From Lachnospiraceae bacterium (lineage in GTDB: Bacteria; Bacillota; Clostridia; Lachnospirales; Lachnospiraceae), in assembly GCA_017544405.1 (NCBI GenBank), contig JAFYEE010000180.1, positions 1-34,871 of the forward strand: a DNA stretch of 34,871 nt, read 5' to 3'. The notes below the pieces were generated by a model. It saw nothing but the letters and a program-made list of their open reading frames with translations. It was not told the origin of the DNA and ran no database searches. Of the stretch, positions 8,542 to 17,470 are shown piece by piece (position 1 is the stretch's first letter; every line of letters begins with the position of its first letter). The position numbers and the translations under genes were made by a program.

Positions 8542-8608
8542 CCATTGTATACAGGGAATAGTTTATCATTCTTTCACTGTCATAACAAGTTCCATTGTGC
8601 TACAATGG
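8542..8608. promoter_or_regulatory. Paired CCATTGT operator-like sites in a divergent promoter region
   Basis: CCATTGT occurs at 8542-8548 and again at 8592-8598, exactly 50 bp apart, or about five helical turns. The second copy is half of a perfect inverted repeat CCATTGT-GCT-ACAATGG (8592-8608) that overlaps the -10 box of the rightward promoter. The first contains the palindrome TGTATACA. This fits a dimeric regulator acting on both the DUF1015 operon and the small gene at 8643, but it is an inference from symmetry alone. Confidence 0.45.
8577..8606 (+). promoter_or_regulatory. Promoter of the small gene at 8643
   Basis: CTGTCA (8577-8582) and TACAAT (8601-8606) are 18 bases apart, and TGC directly before the -10 makes it an extended -10 promoter. 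The predicted start is near 8613, which leaves a 30-base leader with GGAGG. Confidence 0.6.
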
Positions 8609-8642
8609 TCATTGCCAAAACACAGAATTTCGGAGGTACCTT

Positions 8643-8930
8643 ATGACGGATGAAGAATTAAAGATGCTGAAACGCATCAATGATTATGCCGAGAAAGAGC
8701 TCGCGGATATCGATCCGCAGAAGACCCCTGTGTCGTATCAGCTCGAGAAGCTCCGCCCCGTGATGGAGGAGATTGCTGCCGAGAAAGGGTGCGATCTGCA
8801 GGATATCTTTATCTCCTACATGGATCTGGCCAGCGAAGCAGCCGCATCCAGAGATGCCAAAATGCGTGAATCCCTGAAGGATCTGAACGAGGGCGGTGAA
8901 GACGGACTCCCGCCGCTTCTGTACCGTTAG
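8643..8930 (+). CDS. Small hypothetical protein
   Basis: A 95-residue soluble, mostly helical and acidic protein starting MTDEELKMLKRINDYAEKEL. I do not recognise a family with certainty. There is no signal peptide, membrane helix, metal motif or obvious DNA-binding motif. The ATG at 8643 is chosen because CGGAGG lies seven bases upstream; an in-frame ATG at 8595 would place its start inside the promoter. It stands alone on the plus strand, divergent from the DUF1015 operon and ending 36 bases before a strong terminator shared with serA. Confidence 0.85.
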   Translation: MTDEELKMLKRINDYAEKELADIDPQKTPVSYQLEKLRPVMEEIAAEKGCDLQDIFISYMDLASEAAASRDAKMRESLKDLNEGGEDGLPPLLYR

Positions 8931-8965
8931 TCATCCTTTGCGTTCCTGCCCCGTATGCCACGACA

Positions 8966-9003
8966 CAAAAACCGGATTTCCAAACGGAAATCCGGTTTTT
9001 CTT
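8966..9003. terminator. Bidirectional intrinsic terminator
   Basis: A perfect 15-bp stem, AAAAACCGGATTTCC and its complement (8967-8981 and 8986-9000), with a four-base loop AAAC. It is flanked by T-runs on both strands. It ends the rightward gene at 8643-8930 and the leftward serC-serA transcript. Confidence 0.93.
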
Positions 9004-9025
9004 TCAGTTCATGATCCTCTGCCTT

Positions 9026-10189
9026 TTATTTTACGATGCGGACACGGAAGACACCGTCCACGGCGCAGAGCTTATCGACCAGCGCCTGGGTGGGCTTACT
9101 CTCGACATCCAGCATGGTATAGGCGAATTCTCCCTTGGACTTGTTCGTCATATCGGAGATGTTGATTCCCTCGGCACCGATGATCGCGGTGAACTGGGTG
9201 ATCATGTTCGCGATATTTTTGTGGAAGACGGCGATACGGCCGGCCTTCGTGCAGACGCCCATGTCACATGCGGGATAGTTGACGGAATTGCGGATATTAC
9301 CGTTATTCAGGTAATCCTCGATCTCGTCGACCGCCATCACCGCACAGTTGTCCTCGGACTCCTCCGTGCTCGCGCCGAGGTGCGGGGTCAGGATCACACC
9401 CTCCGCTCCTGCGGTGGTGGGATTCGGGAAGTCGGTGACATAGCGCTTTACCTTGCCGTTCTTGAGCGCTTCGATCATATCGCCCTCTGCCACCAGAAGG
9501 TCTCTCGCATAGTTCAGGACGACCACACCGTTCTTCATCTTGGAGATGGCTTCACGGCCGATCATACCCTTCGTGCTGTCGAGAAGAGGCACATGGATCG
9601 TGATATAATCGCAGTCCGCGTAGATATCATCCACATTCATCACATGGATGACCTCACGCTTTAAGCTCCATGCGGCATTGACCGACAGATAGGGATCATA
9701 GCCGTAGACCTTCATGCCGAGGCTGACAGCGGTATTCGCAACCTTGACACCGATGGCACCGAGGCCGATGACGCCGAGCTTTTTGCCGTAGAGCTCGTTG
9801 CCGGCAAACTTCTTCTTTTCCTTCTCCGCCGTCTTGGCGATATTCTCATCATCCTTCGCGGACTTGACCCACTCGATGCCGCCGACCACATCTCTGGCCG
9901 CGAGCAGCATGCCCGCGATCACCAGCTCCTTGACACCGTTGGCGTTGGCACCGGGCGTATTGAAGACCACGATGCCCTTCTCCGCACATTTGTCCAGCGG
10001 AATATTATTGACTCCGGCACCGGCTCTCGCCACGGCGAGAAGCTTTTCCGGAAGCTCCATCTCATGCATGGAAGCACTGCGGACCAGAATACCTTCTGCT
10101 TCGCCGACCTTGTCGGTCAATGCAAATTCCTCGTCCAGATTGGCCAGGCCCACCTGCGAGATCGGATTCAGGCAATGAATTTTATACAT
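9026..10189 (-). CDS. serA: D-3-phosphoglycerate dehydrogenase
   Basis: Oxidises 3-phosphoglycerate to 3-phosphohydroxypyruvate with NAD+, the first step of serine synthesis. The 387-residue protein has an N-terminal substrate domain, a Rossmann domain with GLGAIG at 142-147, the active-site Arg229 (in NYARD) and His270 (in TPHLGAS), and a C-terminal ACT domain from about 315 (AIIGAEGINISDMTNKSKGE) that usually binds serine for feedback control. Length fits the short clostridial type with ACT but without the extra intervening domain. A GAGAGGAA ribosome binding site precedes the ATG. It lies 27 bp behind serC and ends at the terminator at 8966. Confidence 0.96.
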   Translation of the reverse strand: MYKIHCLNPISQVGLANLDEEFALTDKVGEAEGILVRSASMHEMELPEKLLAVARAGAGVNNIPLDKCAEKGIVVFNTPGANANGVKELVIAGMLLAARDVVGGIEWVKSAKDDENIAKTAEKEKKKFAGNELYGKKLGVIGLGAIGVKVANTAVSLGMKVYGYDPYLSVNAAWSLKREVIHVMNVDDIYADCDYITIHVPLLDSTKGMIGREAISKMKNGVVVLNYARDLLVAEGDMIEALKNGKVKRYVTDFPNPTTAGAEGVILTPHLGASTEESEDNCAVMAVDEIEDYLNNGNIRNSVNYPACDMGVCTKAGRIAVFHKNIANMITQFTAIIGAEGINISDMTNKSKGEFAYTMLDVESKPTQALVDKLCAVDGVFRVRIVK

Positions 10190-10216
10190 GTTCGCTTTCC
10201 TCTCCTTCGTATGGAT

Positions 10217-11299
10217 TCAGGCGTTCTCCGCCTCAAATTTCTTCATGAACTCGACCAGCTTCTCCACACCTTCCTTCGGCATTGCATTGTAAATGCTGGC
10301 TCTCATGCCGCCGACGCTGCGGTGTCCTTTGAGATTCACAAAGCCGGCCTCTGTCGCTTCCTTGACAAATTTCGCATCCAGCTCATCGCTGCCGGTCACG
10401 AAGGGAACATTCATCAGGGAGCGATCCTCCTTGCGGACGGTGCCCTTGAACAGCTTGCTCTGGTCGAGGAAGTCATAGAGGATCTTGGCCTTCTCCTCGT
10501 TGCGCTGCTTCATGACCTCAAGGCCGCCCATCTTCTTCAGCCACTTGAAGACCTTGCCGCAGATATAGATGCCGTAGCAGGGAGGTGTATTGTACAGGGA
10601 CTCCGCATCCGCATGGATCTTATAGCGCAGCATGGTCGGGGTTCCGGGCAGCACATCCTCCGTGATCAGATCCTCGCGGATGATCACGATGACGACACCG
10701 GCAGGTCCGATGTTCTTCTGAACGCCGCCGTAGATGACACCGTACTTGGAAACATCCACCGGCTCGGAAAGGAAGCAGGAGGATACGTCCGCCACCAGAT
10801 CCTTGCCCTTGGTATTGGGCAGGGTCTTATACTTCGTACCGTAGATCGTATTGTTTTCGCAGATGTAGACATAGTCCATATCGTCCGTGATCGGCAGATC
10901 GCTGCAGTCCGGGATATAGGAGAAGGTCTGATCCGCGGAGGAAGCCAGCTCCACAGCCTCACCGTAAAGCTTTGCCTCCTGGAAGGCTTTCTTTGCCCAC
11001 TGACCGGTCACGATGTAACCGGCCTTCTTCTTCTTCATCAGATTCATGGGGATCATGGCAAACTGCTGACTCGCACCGCCCTGCAGGAACAGTACGCGGT
11101 AGTTGTCCGGAATGTTCATCAGATCACGCAGATCCTGCTCCGCATCCTTGATGATCTTATCATAGACCTTGGATCTGTGACTCATCTCCATCACGGACAT
11201 CCCGGATCCCTGATAATCCAGCATCTCATCTGCAGCCTCTCTCAGCACCTCCTCGGGTAATACGGCGGGACCTGCCGAGAAATTGTAAACTCTAGCCAT
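10217..11299 (-). CDS. serC: Phosphoserine aminotransferase
   Basis: Transfers an amino group from glutamate to 3-phosphohydroxypyruvate, the second step of serine synthesis, with PLP. The 360-residue protein starts MARVYNFSAGPAVLP, which is the invariant SerC start. The PLP Lys is Lys195 in GGVQKNIGPAG, and the substrate-binding GSGMSVMEMSHRS stretch is at 31-43. ATG 11299 is chosen over an in-frame ATG 15 bases upstream because GGAGG lies eight bases before it and the upstream ATG overlaps that site. It is first in a two-gene serine operon with promoter at 11365-11393. Confidence 0.96.
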   Translation of the reverse strand: MARVYNFSAGPAVLPEEVLREAADEMLDYQGSGMSVMEMSHRSKVYDKIIKDAEQDLRDLMNIPDNYRVLFLQGGASQQFAMIPMNLMKKKKAGYIVTGQWAKKAFQEAKLYGEAVELASSADQTFSYIPDCSDLPITDDMDYVYICENNTIYGTKYKTLPNTKGKDLVADVSSCFLSEPVDVSKYGVIYGGVQKNIGPAGVVIVIIREDLITEDVLPGTPTMLRYKIHADAESLYNTPPCYGIYICGKVFKWLKKMGGLEVMKQRNEEKAKILYDFLDQSKLFKGTVRKEDRSLMNVPFVTGSDELDAKFVKEATEAGFVNLKGHRSVGGMRASIYNAMPKEGVEKLVEFMKKFEAENA

Positions 11300-11364
11300 T
11301 TTTTCATCCTCCATTCAAGGTTCTTTTTTATTGGGACATTTCTCATGCAAAATGTTCTTGCATT

Positions 11365-11393
11365 AGAATAGTCTTTCTAAACACTTTCGTCAA
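11365..11393 (-). promoter_or_regulatory. Sigma-A promoter of serC-serA
   Basis: On the minus strand TTGACG (11393-11388) and TATTCT (11370-11365) are 17 bases apart. A palindrome CAATTAAATTG (11391-11401) overlaps the -35 box. A perfect inverted repeat ATGCAA-N7-TTGCAT (11345-11363) lies over the expected start site. Both are placed where repressors bind. Confidence 0.65.
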
Positions 11394-11432
11394 TTAAATT
11401 GTTAAAATGTTTGGAATTTTCTTCCGTGGGAC

Positions 11433-12857
11433 TTATTTTGCGGATTTGCGCTTATACATGATCACCGGCGTTCCCACCTCATAGGTATCGTAGAGGGTGG
11501 AAGCCACACTTTTCGGCAGATTCACGCATCCGTGCGATCCGTTTCCCATATAGATATCGCCGCCGAAGCTCTTCCTCCAGGTGGCATCGTGCAGACCGAT
11601 GTGATCGATCACCGCCATCCAGTAATTCACGAAGGTGCGATAGTCGGGACCGATCAGCGTGCGGTTGCGCTGCTTGAAATAGATATAATCCGTGCCCTCG
11701 GGCGTGATGCCGCGGTTGCCGGAGACGATGTCCGTCTCGAGCAGCAGCTCTCCGTCCTTGTAGGCATAGGCCTTCTGTGAGGTCAGATCCACCTCGATGT
11801 ACGTATCCCCGATGTCATCGAGTCCGCGCACATAGCCTTCCCGCTTGTACTTCGGGATATGCGTATCCTCCTCTCCATCAAAGAAGGAAGGATCCTTAAG
11901 CGCCTCTATCACATAGGCCTGCTCCGCCGCAATGTCCACGGTCGTCCCGTAGGTTCCGCCGCGTACCACCACCGTGTCTCCCTTGGTGGTCCGGAACTTT
12001 CGGTCACGCCCGTAGGTGTTGTACGGGTTCAGCATCTCCTCCACACGCTCCGAGACCAGATCCTCATTCAGCGCAAAGCTCCCGTCCTCCTCCATCACCG
12101 GCATGCCGCGGTCGAGCTTTAAGAAGCCCGCCATATCCGCCGGGGAGAAGGTCAGTTTTTCAGCACCCATGTCATAGACAAGGTCAAAGGTCTGGAACGC
12201 CTGTATGCGATCAAAAAGCGCCATCGTCTCCATGTCCGCCGGCGTCACCCGCATCTCCTCGTAGTAGGAATCATCCACCTGAAAATGGACGGATCCGCTC
12301 GAAGCCGCCTCCAGAAAATCCGAAAGTGCCTCCTCTTCCTTCAAACGCGGGATCAGGCCGTTGTACAGGGAAAACCCTTCCTTCGGATCGTACACCAGGT
12401 GCAGGGAGCGGTCCATGGCACGGTCATCCCGCACAAACTTGAGCTCCTCCCACTGCCGGATCAGGTTGTCCCGGTCCAGCGTAAAGACCGGAGCGACCGA
12501 GACCACCTCCTGCCGCACGATGGCCATGGGCCAGTGCAGTGAATTGGCGACCTTCATGTAGGCCTTGAGGTTCCCGGTGTAATCGTAGGAATAGGACCCC
12601 TCCGGGAACTGGAAGGTATATTCTTCCTCCCCGCAGGTAATGGACACCGAGGGCTTCAGAATATTGACATGCAGAAGTTCGTTCGCTTCCTCCACGGTCA
12701 GGCCGGTACAGTAAATCTCGTTGATCCAGGTGCCGGGCAGGAACGTACCGCGCAGAGAAAAGGCGATCAGAAAATAAAGCAGGACAAAAATCCCGAAAAA
12801 GACAAGCAGAATCCACCGACCCGTATGAAATTGTCTGTGGGTGGCTTCTCCGGGCAT
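11433..12857 (-). CDS. L,D-transpeptidase (YkuD domain) with membrane anchor
   Basis: A 474-residue cell-wall enzyme expected to form 3-3 peptidoglycan cross-links or attach proteins to the wall. One transmembrane helix lies at about 15-35, after which the protein faces the wall. The middle region (roughly 40-330) has the pattern of the peptidoglycan-binding domains that precede YkuD in clostridial enzymes. The YkuD domain at about 340-470 has His423 and the catalytic SHGC motif with Cys444. Its ATG is two bases after the ilvB stop, and its ribosome binding site AAAGGAG lies inside the end of ilvB, so translation is probably coupled to ilvB. This is an unusual partner for a branched-chain amino acid gene. 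Confidence 0.93.
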   Translation of the reverse strand: MPGEATHRQFHTGRWILLVFFGIFVLLYFLIAFSLRGTFLPGTWINEIYCTGLTVEEANELLHVNILKPSVSITCGEEEYTFQFPEGSYSYDYTGNLKAYMKVANSLHWPMAIVRQEVVSVAPVFTLDRDNLIRQWEELKFVRDDRAMDRSLHLVYDPKEGFSLYNGLIPRLKEEEALSDFLEAASSGSVHFQVDDSYYEEMRVTPADMETMALFDRIQAFQTFDLVYDMGAEKLTFSPADMAGFLKLDRGMPVMEEDGSFALNEDLVSERVEEMLNPYNTYGRDRKFRTTKGDTVVVRGGTYGTTVDIAAEQAYVIEALKDPSFFDGEEDTHIPKYKREGYVRGLDDIGDTYIEVDLTSQKAYAYKDGELLLETDIVSGNRGITPEGTDYIYFKQRNRTLIGPDYRTFVNYWMAVIDHIGLHDATWRKSFGGDIYMGNGSHGCVNLPKSVASTLYDTYEVGTPVIMYKRKSAK

Positions 12858-12859
12858 TC

Positions 12860-14542
12860 CTACTCTCCTTTCGCTGCGAGATCCTCCGCATCGAACGCGT
12901 CGCTGATGGGCTTTCCGGCAGGTACCATCGGGAATACCTTGTCATCCTCGGGGATCACGCACTCTATGAGGACAGGCTTTTTCAACGCGATCGCCTTCTC
13001 GATGGCGGGGGCTACCTCCTCCCGCTTCGTCACGCGGATCGCCTCACAGCCGAGTCCTTCCGCGACCTTGCAGAAGTCCACAAGGTCATTCAGCACGGTC
13101 TGGGAATACCGCTTGCCGTAGAAAAGCGTCTGCCACTGCCGCACCATGCCGAGCACGTGGTTGTTGATCACCACCTGGATGATGGGAATGTTGTAGCGGG
13201 ACGCGGTGGCAAGCTCGTTCATGTTCATGCGGAAGCATCCGTCCCCCGCGATATTGATGCAGATATCATCGGGACGTCCGACCTGCGCGCCGATGCAGGC
13301 TCCGAGGCCGTATCCCATGGTTCCGAGTCCGCCGGAGGACAGGAAGGTCCTCGGCCGCGAATAATGGAAAAACTGCGCCGCCCACATCTGATGCTGTCCG
13401 ACATCCGTGGTGATCACGGCTTTTCCTTCCGTGATGCGGTCGATCTCCTCGATCACATAAGGGCAGGAAAGACGGTCCTCCTCGTAGCGCAGCGGATATT
13501 TTGCCTTCATCTCGCCGATATGCGCCATCCAGTCCGCATGATGCTGCGCGGTGATCCGGGCATTGAGATCCTGCAGCACGAGCTTCAGATCCCCCACCAG
13601 ACATTCGTCCGCACGGATCGTCTTGTTGATCTCGGCGGCGTCGATATCGATGTGGACGATCCTGGCATGCTGCGCAAAACACTTCGGATTGCCCACCACG
13701 CGGTCCGAGAAACGGGCGCCGAGGGCCACCAGCAGATCACATTCCGAGACACCCAGATTCGAGGTCTTCGTACCGTGCATGCCGATCATGCCGGTATACC
13801 GGGGAGAATGGCCGTCAAAGGCCCCCTTCCCCATCAGGGTATCACAGACCGGCGCATCTAGAAGCTCCGCCAGAGCAGCGACCTCCTCCGAGGCACCGGA
13901 CAAGATGGCACCGCCGCCGACCATGAGGAACGGCTTCTTAGCCTTGCACAGAAGCTCTGCCACACGCACCATCTCCGGCTCCGTGTAAGCCTTCTTCGGC
14001 TCTTCCGCCTTCACCTTCGCGGGTTCAAATTCGCAGACCGCCGCCGTGACATCCTTCGTGATATCCACGAGCACGGGCCCCGGACGCCCGGTGCGCGCGA
14101 TCTCGAAGGCTCTGCGCAGCGTAGGTGCCAGATCCTCAACCTTCTTGACGATGTATCCGTGCTTCGTGATCGGCATCGTCACACCGGCGATGTCGACCTC
14201 CTGGAAGCTGTCCTTGCCGAGCTGTGGCAGGGTCACATTGGCCGTGATGGCGACCAGCGGGATGGAATCCATGAAGGCGGTTGCGATCCCGGTGACCAGA
14301 TTGGTCGCTCCGGGGCCGGAGGTTGCCAGACAGACACCGACCCGCCCGGTAGCTCTCGCATAGCCGTCCGCCGCATGCGCAGCGCCCTGTTCATGGCTCG
14401 TCAGAATATGACGGATTTCGTCCGAGTGCTTGTAAAGCGCATCATATACATTCAGGATCGTCCCGCCCGGATAACCGAAGACGGTATCGACGCCCTGTTC
14501 CTTCAGACATTCCACTACGATTTCAGATCCGTTCAGTTGCAT
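12860..14542 (-). CDS. ilvB: Acetolactate synthase, large subunit
   Basis: Condenses two pyruvates to 2-acetolactate (or pyruvate and 2-oxobutyrate) with thiamine diphosphate, the first common step of valine, leucine and isoleucine synthesis. The 560 residues carry the catalytic Glu51 (in TSHEQGAAHAADGYAR), the central FAD-related domain, and the thiamine-diphosphate motif GDGCFRMNMNELATA leading to NNHVLGMVRQWQ near 440-475. Full length for the family. No small regulatory subunit gene (ilvN/ilvH) lies nearby. It follows ilvD by 11 bp with its own AAAGGAGAA site. It is biosynthetic in type and context rather than catabolic AlsS. Confidence 0.95.
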   Translation of the reverse strand: MQLNGSEIVVECLKEQGVDTVFGYPGGTILNVYDALYKHSDEIRHILTSHEQGAAHAADGYARATGRVGVCLATSGPGATNLVTGIATAFMDSIPLVAITANVTLPQLGKDSFQEVDIAGVTMPITKHGYIVKKVEDLAPTLRRAFEIARTGRPGPVLVDITKDVTAAVCEFEPAKVKAEEPKKAYTEPEMVRVAELLCKAKKPFLMVGGGAILSGASEEVAALAELLDAPVCDTLMGKGAFDGHSPRYTGMIGMHGTKTSNLGVSECDLLVALGARFSDRVVGNPKCFAQHARIVHIDIDAAEINKTIRADECLVGDLKLVLQDLNARITAQHHADWMAHIGEMKAKYPLRYEEDRLSCPYVIEEIDRITEGKAVITTDVGQHQMWAAQFFHYSRPRTFLSSGGLGTMGYGLGACIGAQVGRPDDICINIAGDGCFRMNMNELATASRYNIPIIQVVINNHVLGMVRQWQTLFYGKRYSQTVLNDLVDFCKVAEGLGCEAIRVTKREEVAPAIEKAIALKKPVLIECVIPEDDKVFPMVPAGKPISDAFDAEDLAAKGE

Positions 14543-14553
14543 AGCTTCTCCTT

Positions 14554-16224
14554 TTACTTCCGGGGGATTTCCAGTACGGCGCCGCGGTTGCCGCTGGTGA
14601 CGAGTTCACGATATCTTGCGAGATATCCGGTCGTGACCTTCGGCTCTCTCGGCTGCCACTTTGCTCTCCTGGCGGCCAGCTCCTCCTCGGATACCTTCAT
14701 ATCCAGACGATTGTTCGGGATATCGATCGAGATGATATCTCCTTCCTCCACCAGAGCGATCGGACCGCCCACTGCCGCTTCGGGCGATACATGTCCGATG
14801 GACGCTCCGCGGGAAGCCCCGGAGAATCTGCCGTCCGTGATGAGGGCCACGGTACTTCCGAGCCCCATGCCGGCGATGGCGGAGGTGGGATTGAGCATCT
14901 CGCGCATGCCCGGGCCGCCCTTGGGGCCCTCATAGCGGATGACCACCACATCTCCTGCCTTGATCCTGCCGCCCTTGATGGCATCGATCGCATCCTCCTC
15001 GCAGTCAAAGACGCGCGCGGGTCCTTCGTGTACCAGCATCTCGGGAGCCACCGCGGAGCGCTTTACGACACCGGAATCCGGCGCCAGATTGCCGCGCAGG
15101 ATCGCGATGCCGCCGGTTGCGGAGTAAGGATTCTCCACCGGGCGGATGACTTCGGGATCCAGATTTTTGCAGTTTTTGATGTTCTCGCCGACGGTCTTGC
15201 CCGTCACGGTCATGCAGTCCAGATTCAGCAGATTTTTCTTGGTCAGCTCGTTCATCACGGCATAGACGCCGCCGGCCTCGTTCAGATCCTCCATGTAGGT
15301 CGGACCCGCCGGTGCCAGATGGCAGAGATTCGGCGTGATGGCGGAGAGTTCATTGGCCAGATCCAGATTCAGATCCACACCCGCTTCCCTGGCGATGGCG
15401 GGGATGTGGAGCATGGTGTTCGTCGAGCAGCCGAGCGCCATATCGACGATCAGGGCGTTGCGGAAGGCTTCCGGGGTCATGATGTCTCTCGGACGGATAT
15501 TCTTCTCCACGAGCTCCATTACCTTCATGCCGGCGTGCTTCGCCAGACGGATGCGCTCGGAATAGACTGCGGGGATCGTTCCGTTGCCCTTAAGGCCCAT
15601 GCCGATGGCCTCGGTCAGACAGTTCATGGAATTCGCCGTGTACATGCCGGAGCAGGAGCCGCAGGTCGGGCAGACCTTCTCCTCAAACTCCTCGAGCTCC
15701 TCGTGGGTCATCGTGCCGGCCGCAACGCTTCCCACCGCCTCGAACATGGAGGACAGGCTTCTCTTGCGTCCCTTCACATGTCCGGCCAGCATCGGACCGC
15801 CGGAGACAAAGACGGTCGGGATATTGACTCTCGCCGCCGCCATCAGAAGGCCCGGCACATTCTTGTCACAGTTCGGGATACAGACCAGTCCGTCGAAGCC
15901 ATGCGCCATCGCCATGCACTCCGTGCTGTCCGCGATCAGATCACGGGTCACCAGGGAGTACTTCATGCCGATATGGCCCATCGCAATGCCGTCGCAGACC
16001 GCGATCGCCGGGAAAAGAACGGGCGTACCGCCTGCCATCGCGACGCCGAGCTTGACCGCCTCCGCGATCTTGTCCAGATTCATATGGCCCGGCACGATCT
16101 CATTATAGGAACTGACGATTCCGATCAGAGGGCGTCTGCGCTCCTCCGCGGTCATCCCCAGTGCATTGAACAGACTTCTGTGAGGCGCCTGTGCGTCTCC
16201 CACCTTTACTGAATCACTTCTCAT
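14554..16224 (-). CDS. ilvD: Dihydroxy-acid dehydratase
   Basis: Dehydrates 2,3-dihydroxy-acids to 2-keto acids, the third step of valine and isoleucine synthesis, using an iron-sulfur cluster and Mg2+. The 556-residue protein has the family signature [11 protein letters not shown] (115-125) with Cys119, Asp120 and Lys121, a second cluster motif [19 protein letters not shown], and the C-terminal signature [19 protein letters not shown]. Length is standard. AAAGGAG precedes the ATG. It lies between leuB (18-bp gap) and ilvB (11-bp gap) in one operon. Confidence 0.96.
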   Translation of the reverse strand: MRSDSVKVGDAQAPHRSLFNALGMTAEERRRPLIGIVSSYNEIVPGHMNLDKIAEAVKLGVAMAGGTPVLFPAIAVCDGIAMGHIGMKYSLVTRDLIADSTECMAMAHGFDGLVCIPNCDKNVPGLLMAAARVNIPTVFVSGGPMLAGHVKGRKRSLSSMFEAVGSVAAGTMTHEELEEFEEKVCPTCGSCSGMYTANSMNCLTEAIGMGLKGNGTIPAVYSERIRLAKHAGMKVMELVEKNIRPRDIMTPEAFRNALIVDMALGCSTNTMLHIPAIAREAGVDLNLDLANELSAITPNLCHLAPAGPTYMEDLNEAGGVYAVMNELTKKNLLNLDCMTVTGKTVGENIKNCKNLDPEVIRPVENPYSATGGIAILRGNLAPDSGVVKRSAVAPEMLVHEGPARVFDCEEDAIDAIKGGRIKAGDVVVIRYEGPKGGPGMREMLNPTSAIAGMGLGSTVALITDGRFSGASRGASIGHVSPEAAVGGPIALVEEGDIISIDIPNNRLDMKVSEEELAARRAKWQPREPKVTTGYLARYRELVTSGNRGAVLEIPRK

Positions 16225-16242
16225 CGGCTTCTCCTTTATCGG

Positions 16243-17328
16243 TTATTTGATAGCTTCGCAGATCAGATCCCCCATGCGGGTGCATCCGACTTTTTCCGTG
16301 CCTTCCGACCAGATGTCTCCGGTCCGGTAACCGGCCCTCAGGACTTCCTTCACGGCCTGTTCGATCGCATCCGCCTCGCGGTCAAGATCAAAGGTAAAGC
16401 GAAGCATCATCGCGGCGCTTAGAACCGTCGCGATCGGATTCGCAATGTCCTGTCCCGCGATATCGGGCGCGGAGCCGTGACTCGGCTCATACAGGCCGAA
16501 CTTCGTATCGTTCAGGCTGGCGCTGGAAAGCATTCCGATGGACCCGGTCACCATACTCGCCTCATCGGAGAGAATGTCCCCGAACATGTTCTCGGTCAGG
16601 ATGACATCGAACTGGGAAGGATCCCGCACCAGCTGCATCGCACAATTGTCCACCAGCATATGCTCGAGCGTGACATCGGGATAATCCTTCGCCACCTCTT
16701 CCACCACGCTTCTCCAGAGCCTGGAGGAATCGAGCACATTCGCCTTGTCGACGCTGGTCACCTTCTTCCTTCTCTTGCGCGCGATGTCAAATCCCTTGAT
16801 GGCGATCCGGCGGATCTCATCCTCGGAATAGGTCAGCGTATCGATTGCCTTCTTCTTCCCGTTCTCCGTGATCGTCTTGCGCTCACCGAAATAAAGGCCA
16901 CCGGTGAGTTCTCGCATGATCAGCATGTCAAAGCCCTTCGCGCTGATCTCCTCCTTCAGGGGGCACGCGCCCGCCAGCTCCGGATAGAGCAGCGCAGGGC
17001 GCAGATTTGCGAAGAGATTCAGCTCCTTGCGGATCTTCAGAAGCCCCGCCTCCGGGCGCTTCTCGGGCGGAAGCTTGTACCACGGGGAGGTGCTGGTATT
17101 GCCGCCGATGGCCCCCATGAGCACCGCATCCGCGGCTTTCGCCGTGTCGATGGCCTCCTGGGTCAGGGGAACGCCGTGTACATCGATGGATGCACCGCCC
17201 ATGAGAATATCCGTATAATTCATCTCATGCCCGTAGACGGAAGCGACACGATCCAGAACCTTCTTCGCCTGGGTGACGATCTCCGGTCCGATCCCGTCTC
17301 CGGGAATGCAGGTAATCTTACAAACCAT
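16243..17328 (-). CDS. leuB: 3-isopropylmalate dehydrogenase
   Basis: Oxidatively decarboxylates 3-isopropylmalate to 2-ketoisocaproate with NAD+ in leucine synthesis. The 361-residue protein starts [17 protein letters not shown]. It carries the substrate Arg-rich region (RPALLYPEL and [12 protein letters not shown]), the metal-binding [13 protein letters not shown] and the NAD motif [14 protein letters not shown]. The length is typical. ATG 17328 is preferred to the in-frame ATG 33 bases upstream because AAAGGAG lies before it and the protein then begins at the usual beta strand. leuA, leuC and leuD are not in the window. First gene of the leuB-ilvD-ilvB run. Confidence 0.96.
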   Translation of the reverse strand: MVCKITCIPGDGIGPEIVTQAKKVLDRVASVYGHEMNYTDILMGGASIDVHGVPLTQEAIDTAKAADAVLMGAIGGNTSTSPWYKLPPEKRPEAGLLKIRKELNLFANLRPALLYPELAGACPLKEEISAKGFDMLIMRELTGGLYFGERKTITENGKKKAIDTLTYSEDEIRRIAIKGFDIARKRRKKVTSVDKANVLDSSRLWRSVVEEVAKDYPDVTLEHMLVDNCAMQLVRDPSQFDVILTENMFGDILSDEASMVTGSIGMLSSASLNDTKFGLYEPSHGSAPDIAGQDIANPIATVLSAAMMLRFTFDLDREADAIEQAVKEVLRAGYRTGDIWSEGTEKVGCTRMGDLICEAIK

Positions 17329-17379
17329 GAAACTTTTGCTCCTTTCTGCTTGAAAACACAACCCGGTACGGGCGCATTA

Positions 17380-17412
17380 GATAAATTTTATCATAAAAAA
17401 ACGCTTTTTCAA
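17380..17412 (-). promoter_or_regulatory. Promoter of leuB with palindrome over the -10
   Basis: On the minus strand TTGAAA (17412-17407) and TAAAAT (17390-17385) are 16 bases apart, with TGA before the -10 giving an extended -10. The 13-bp palindrome GATAAA-T-TTTATC (17380-17392) covers the -10 exactly, a natural repressor position. No T-box stem or specifier arrangement is visible in the 50-base leader. Confidence 0.65.
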
Positions 17413-17434
17413 GTAGAGAAAATCGCGTTTTCTG
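17394..17434 (-). terminator. Second, weaker hairpin with T-run behind yajC
   Basis: On the minus strand AAAACGC and TTTTC (17431-17425 and 17422-17418) pair with GAAAA and GCGTTTT (17410-17406 and 17404-17398), followed by a run of T residues. It lies about 60 bases past the main yajC terminator and overlaps the -35 box of leuB, so it could act as a backup terminator. The stem is AT-rich, so this is uncertain. Confidence 0.4.
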
Positions 17435-17470
17435 AAAAAATATGAATTAAAATAGATCAATGAGGCATAT

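Noticed and set aside
11400-11432. Terminator at the upstream edge of the serine promoter, from GGAA/TTCC symmetry
   Set aside because: Only four pairs and no T-run; too weak to support.
14791-16212. 473-codon open frame on the plus strand opposite ilvD
   Set aside because: It is the His/Arg-rich antisense of a well-conserved ilvD gene, with no ribosome binding site or recognisable motif. The same applies to other long antisense frames, such as 6241-7740, 21339-22841, 23496-25034 and 29066-30724.
17329-17384. T-box or leader-peptide attenuator in front of leuB
   Set aside because: The leader is about 50 bases, too short for a T-box, with no leucine-rich peptide and no terminator/antiterminator pair after the promoter.
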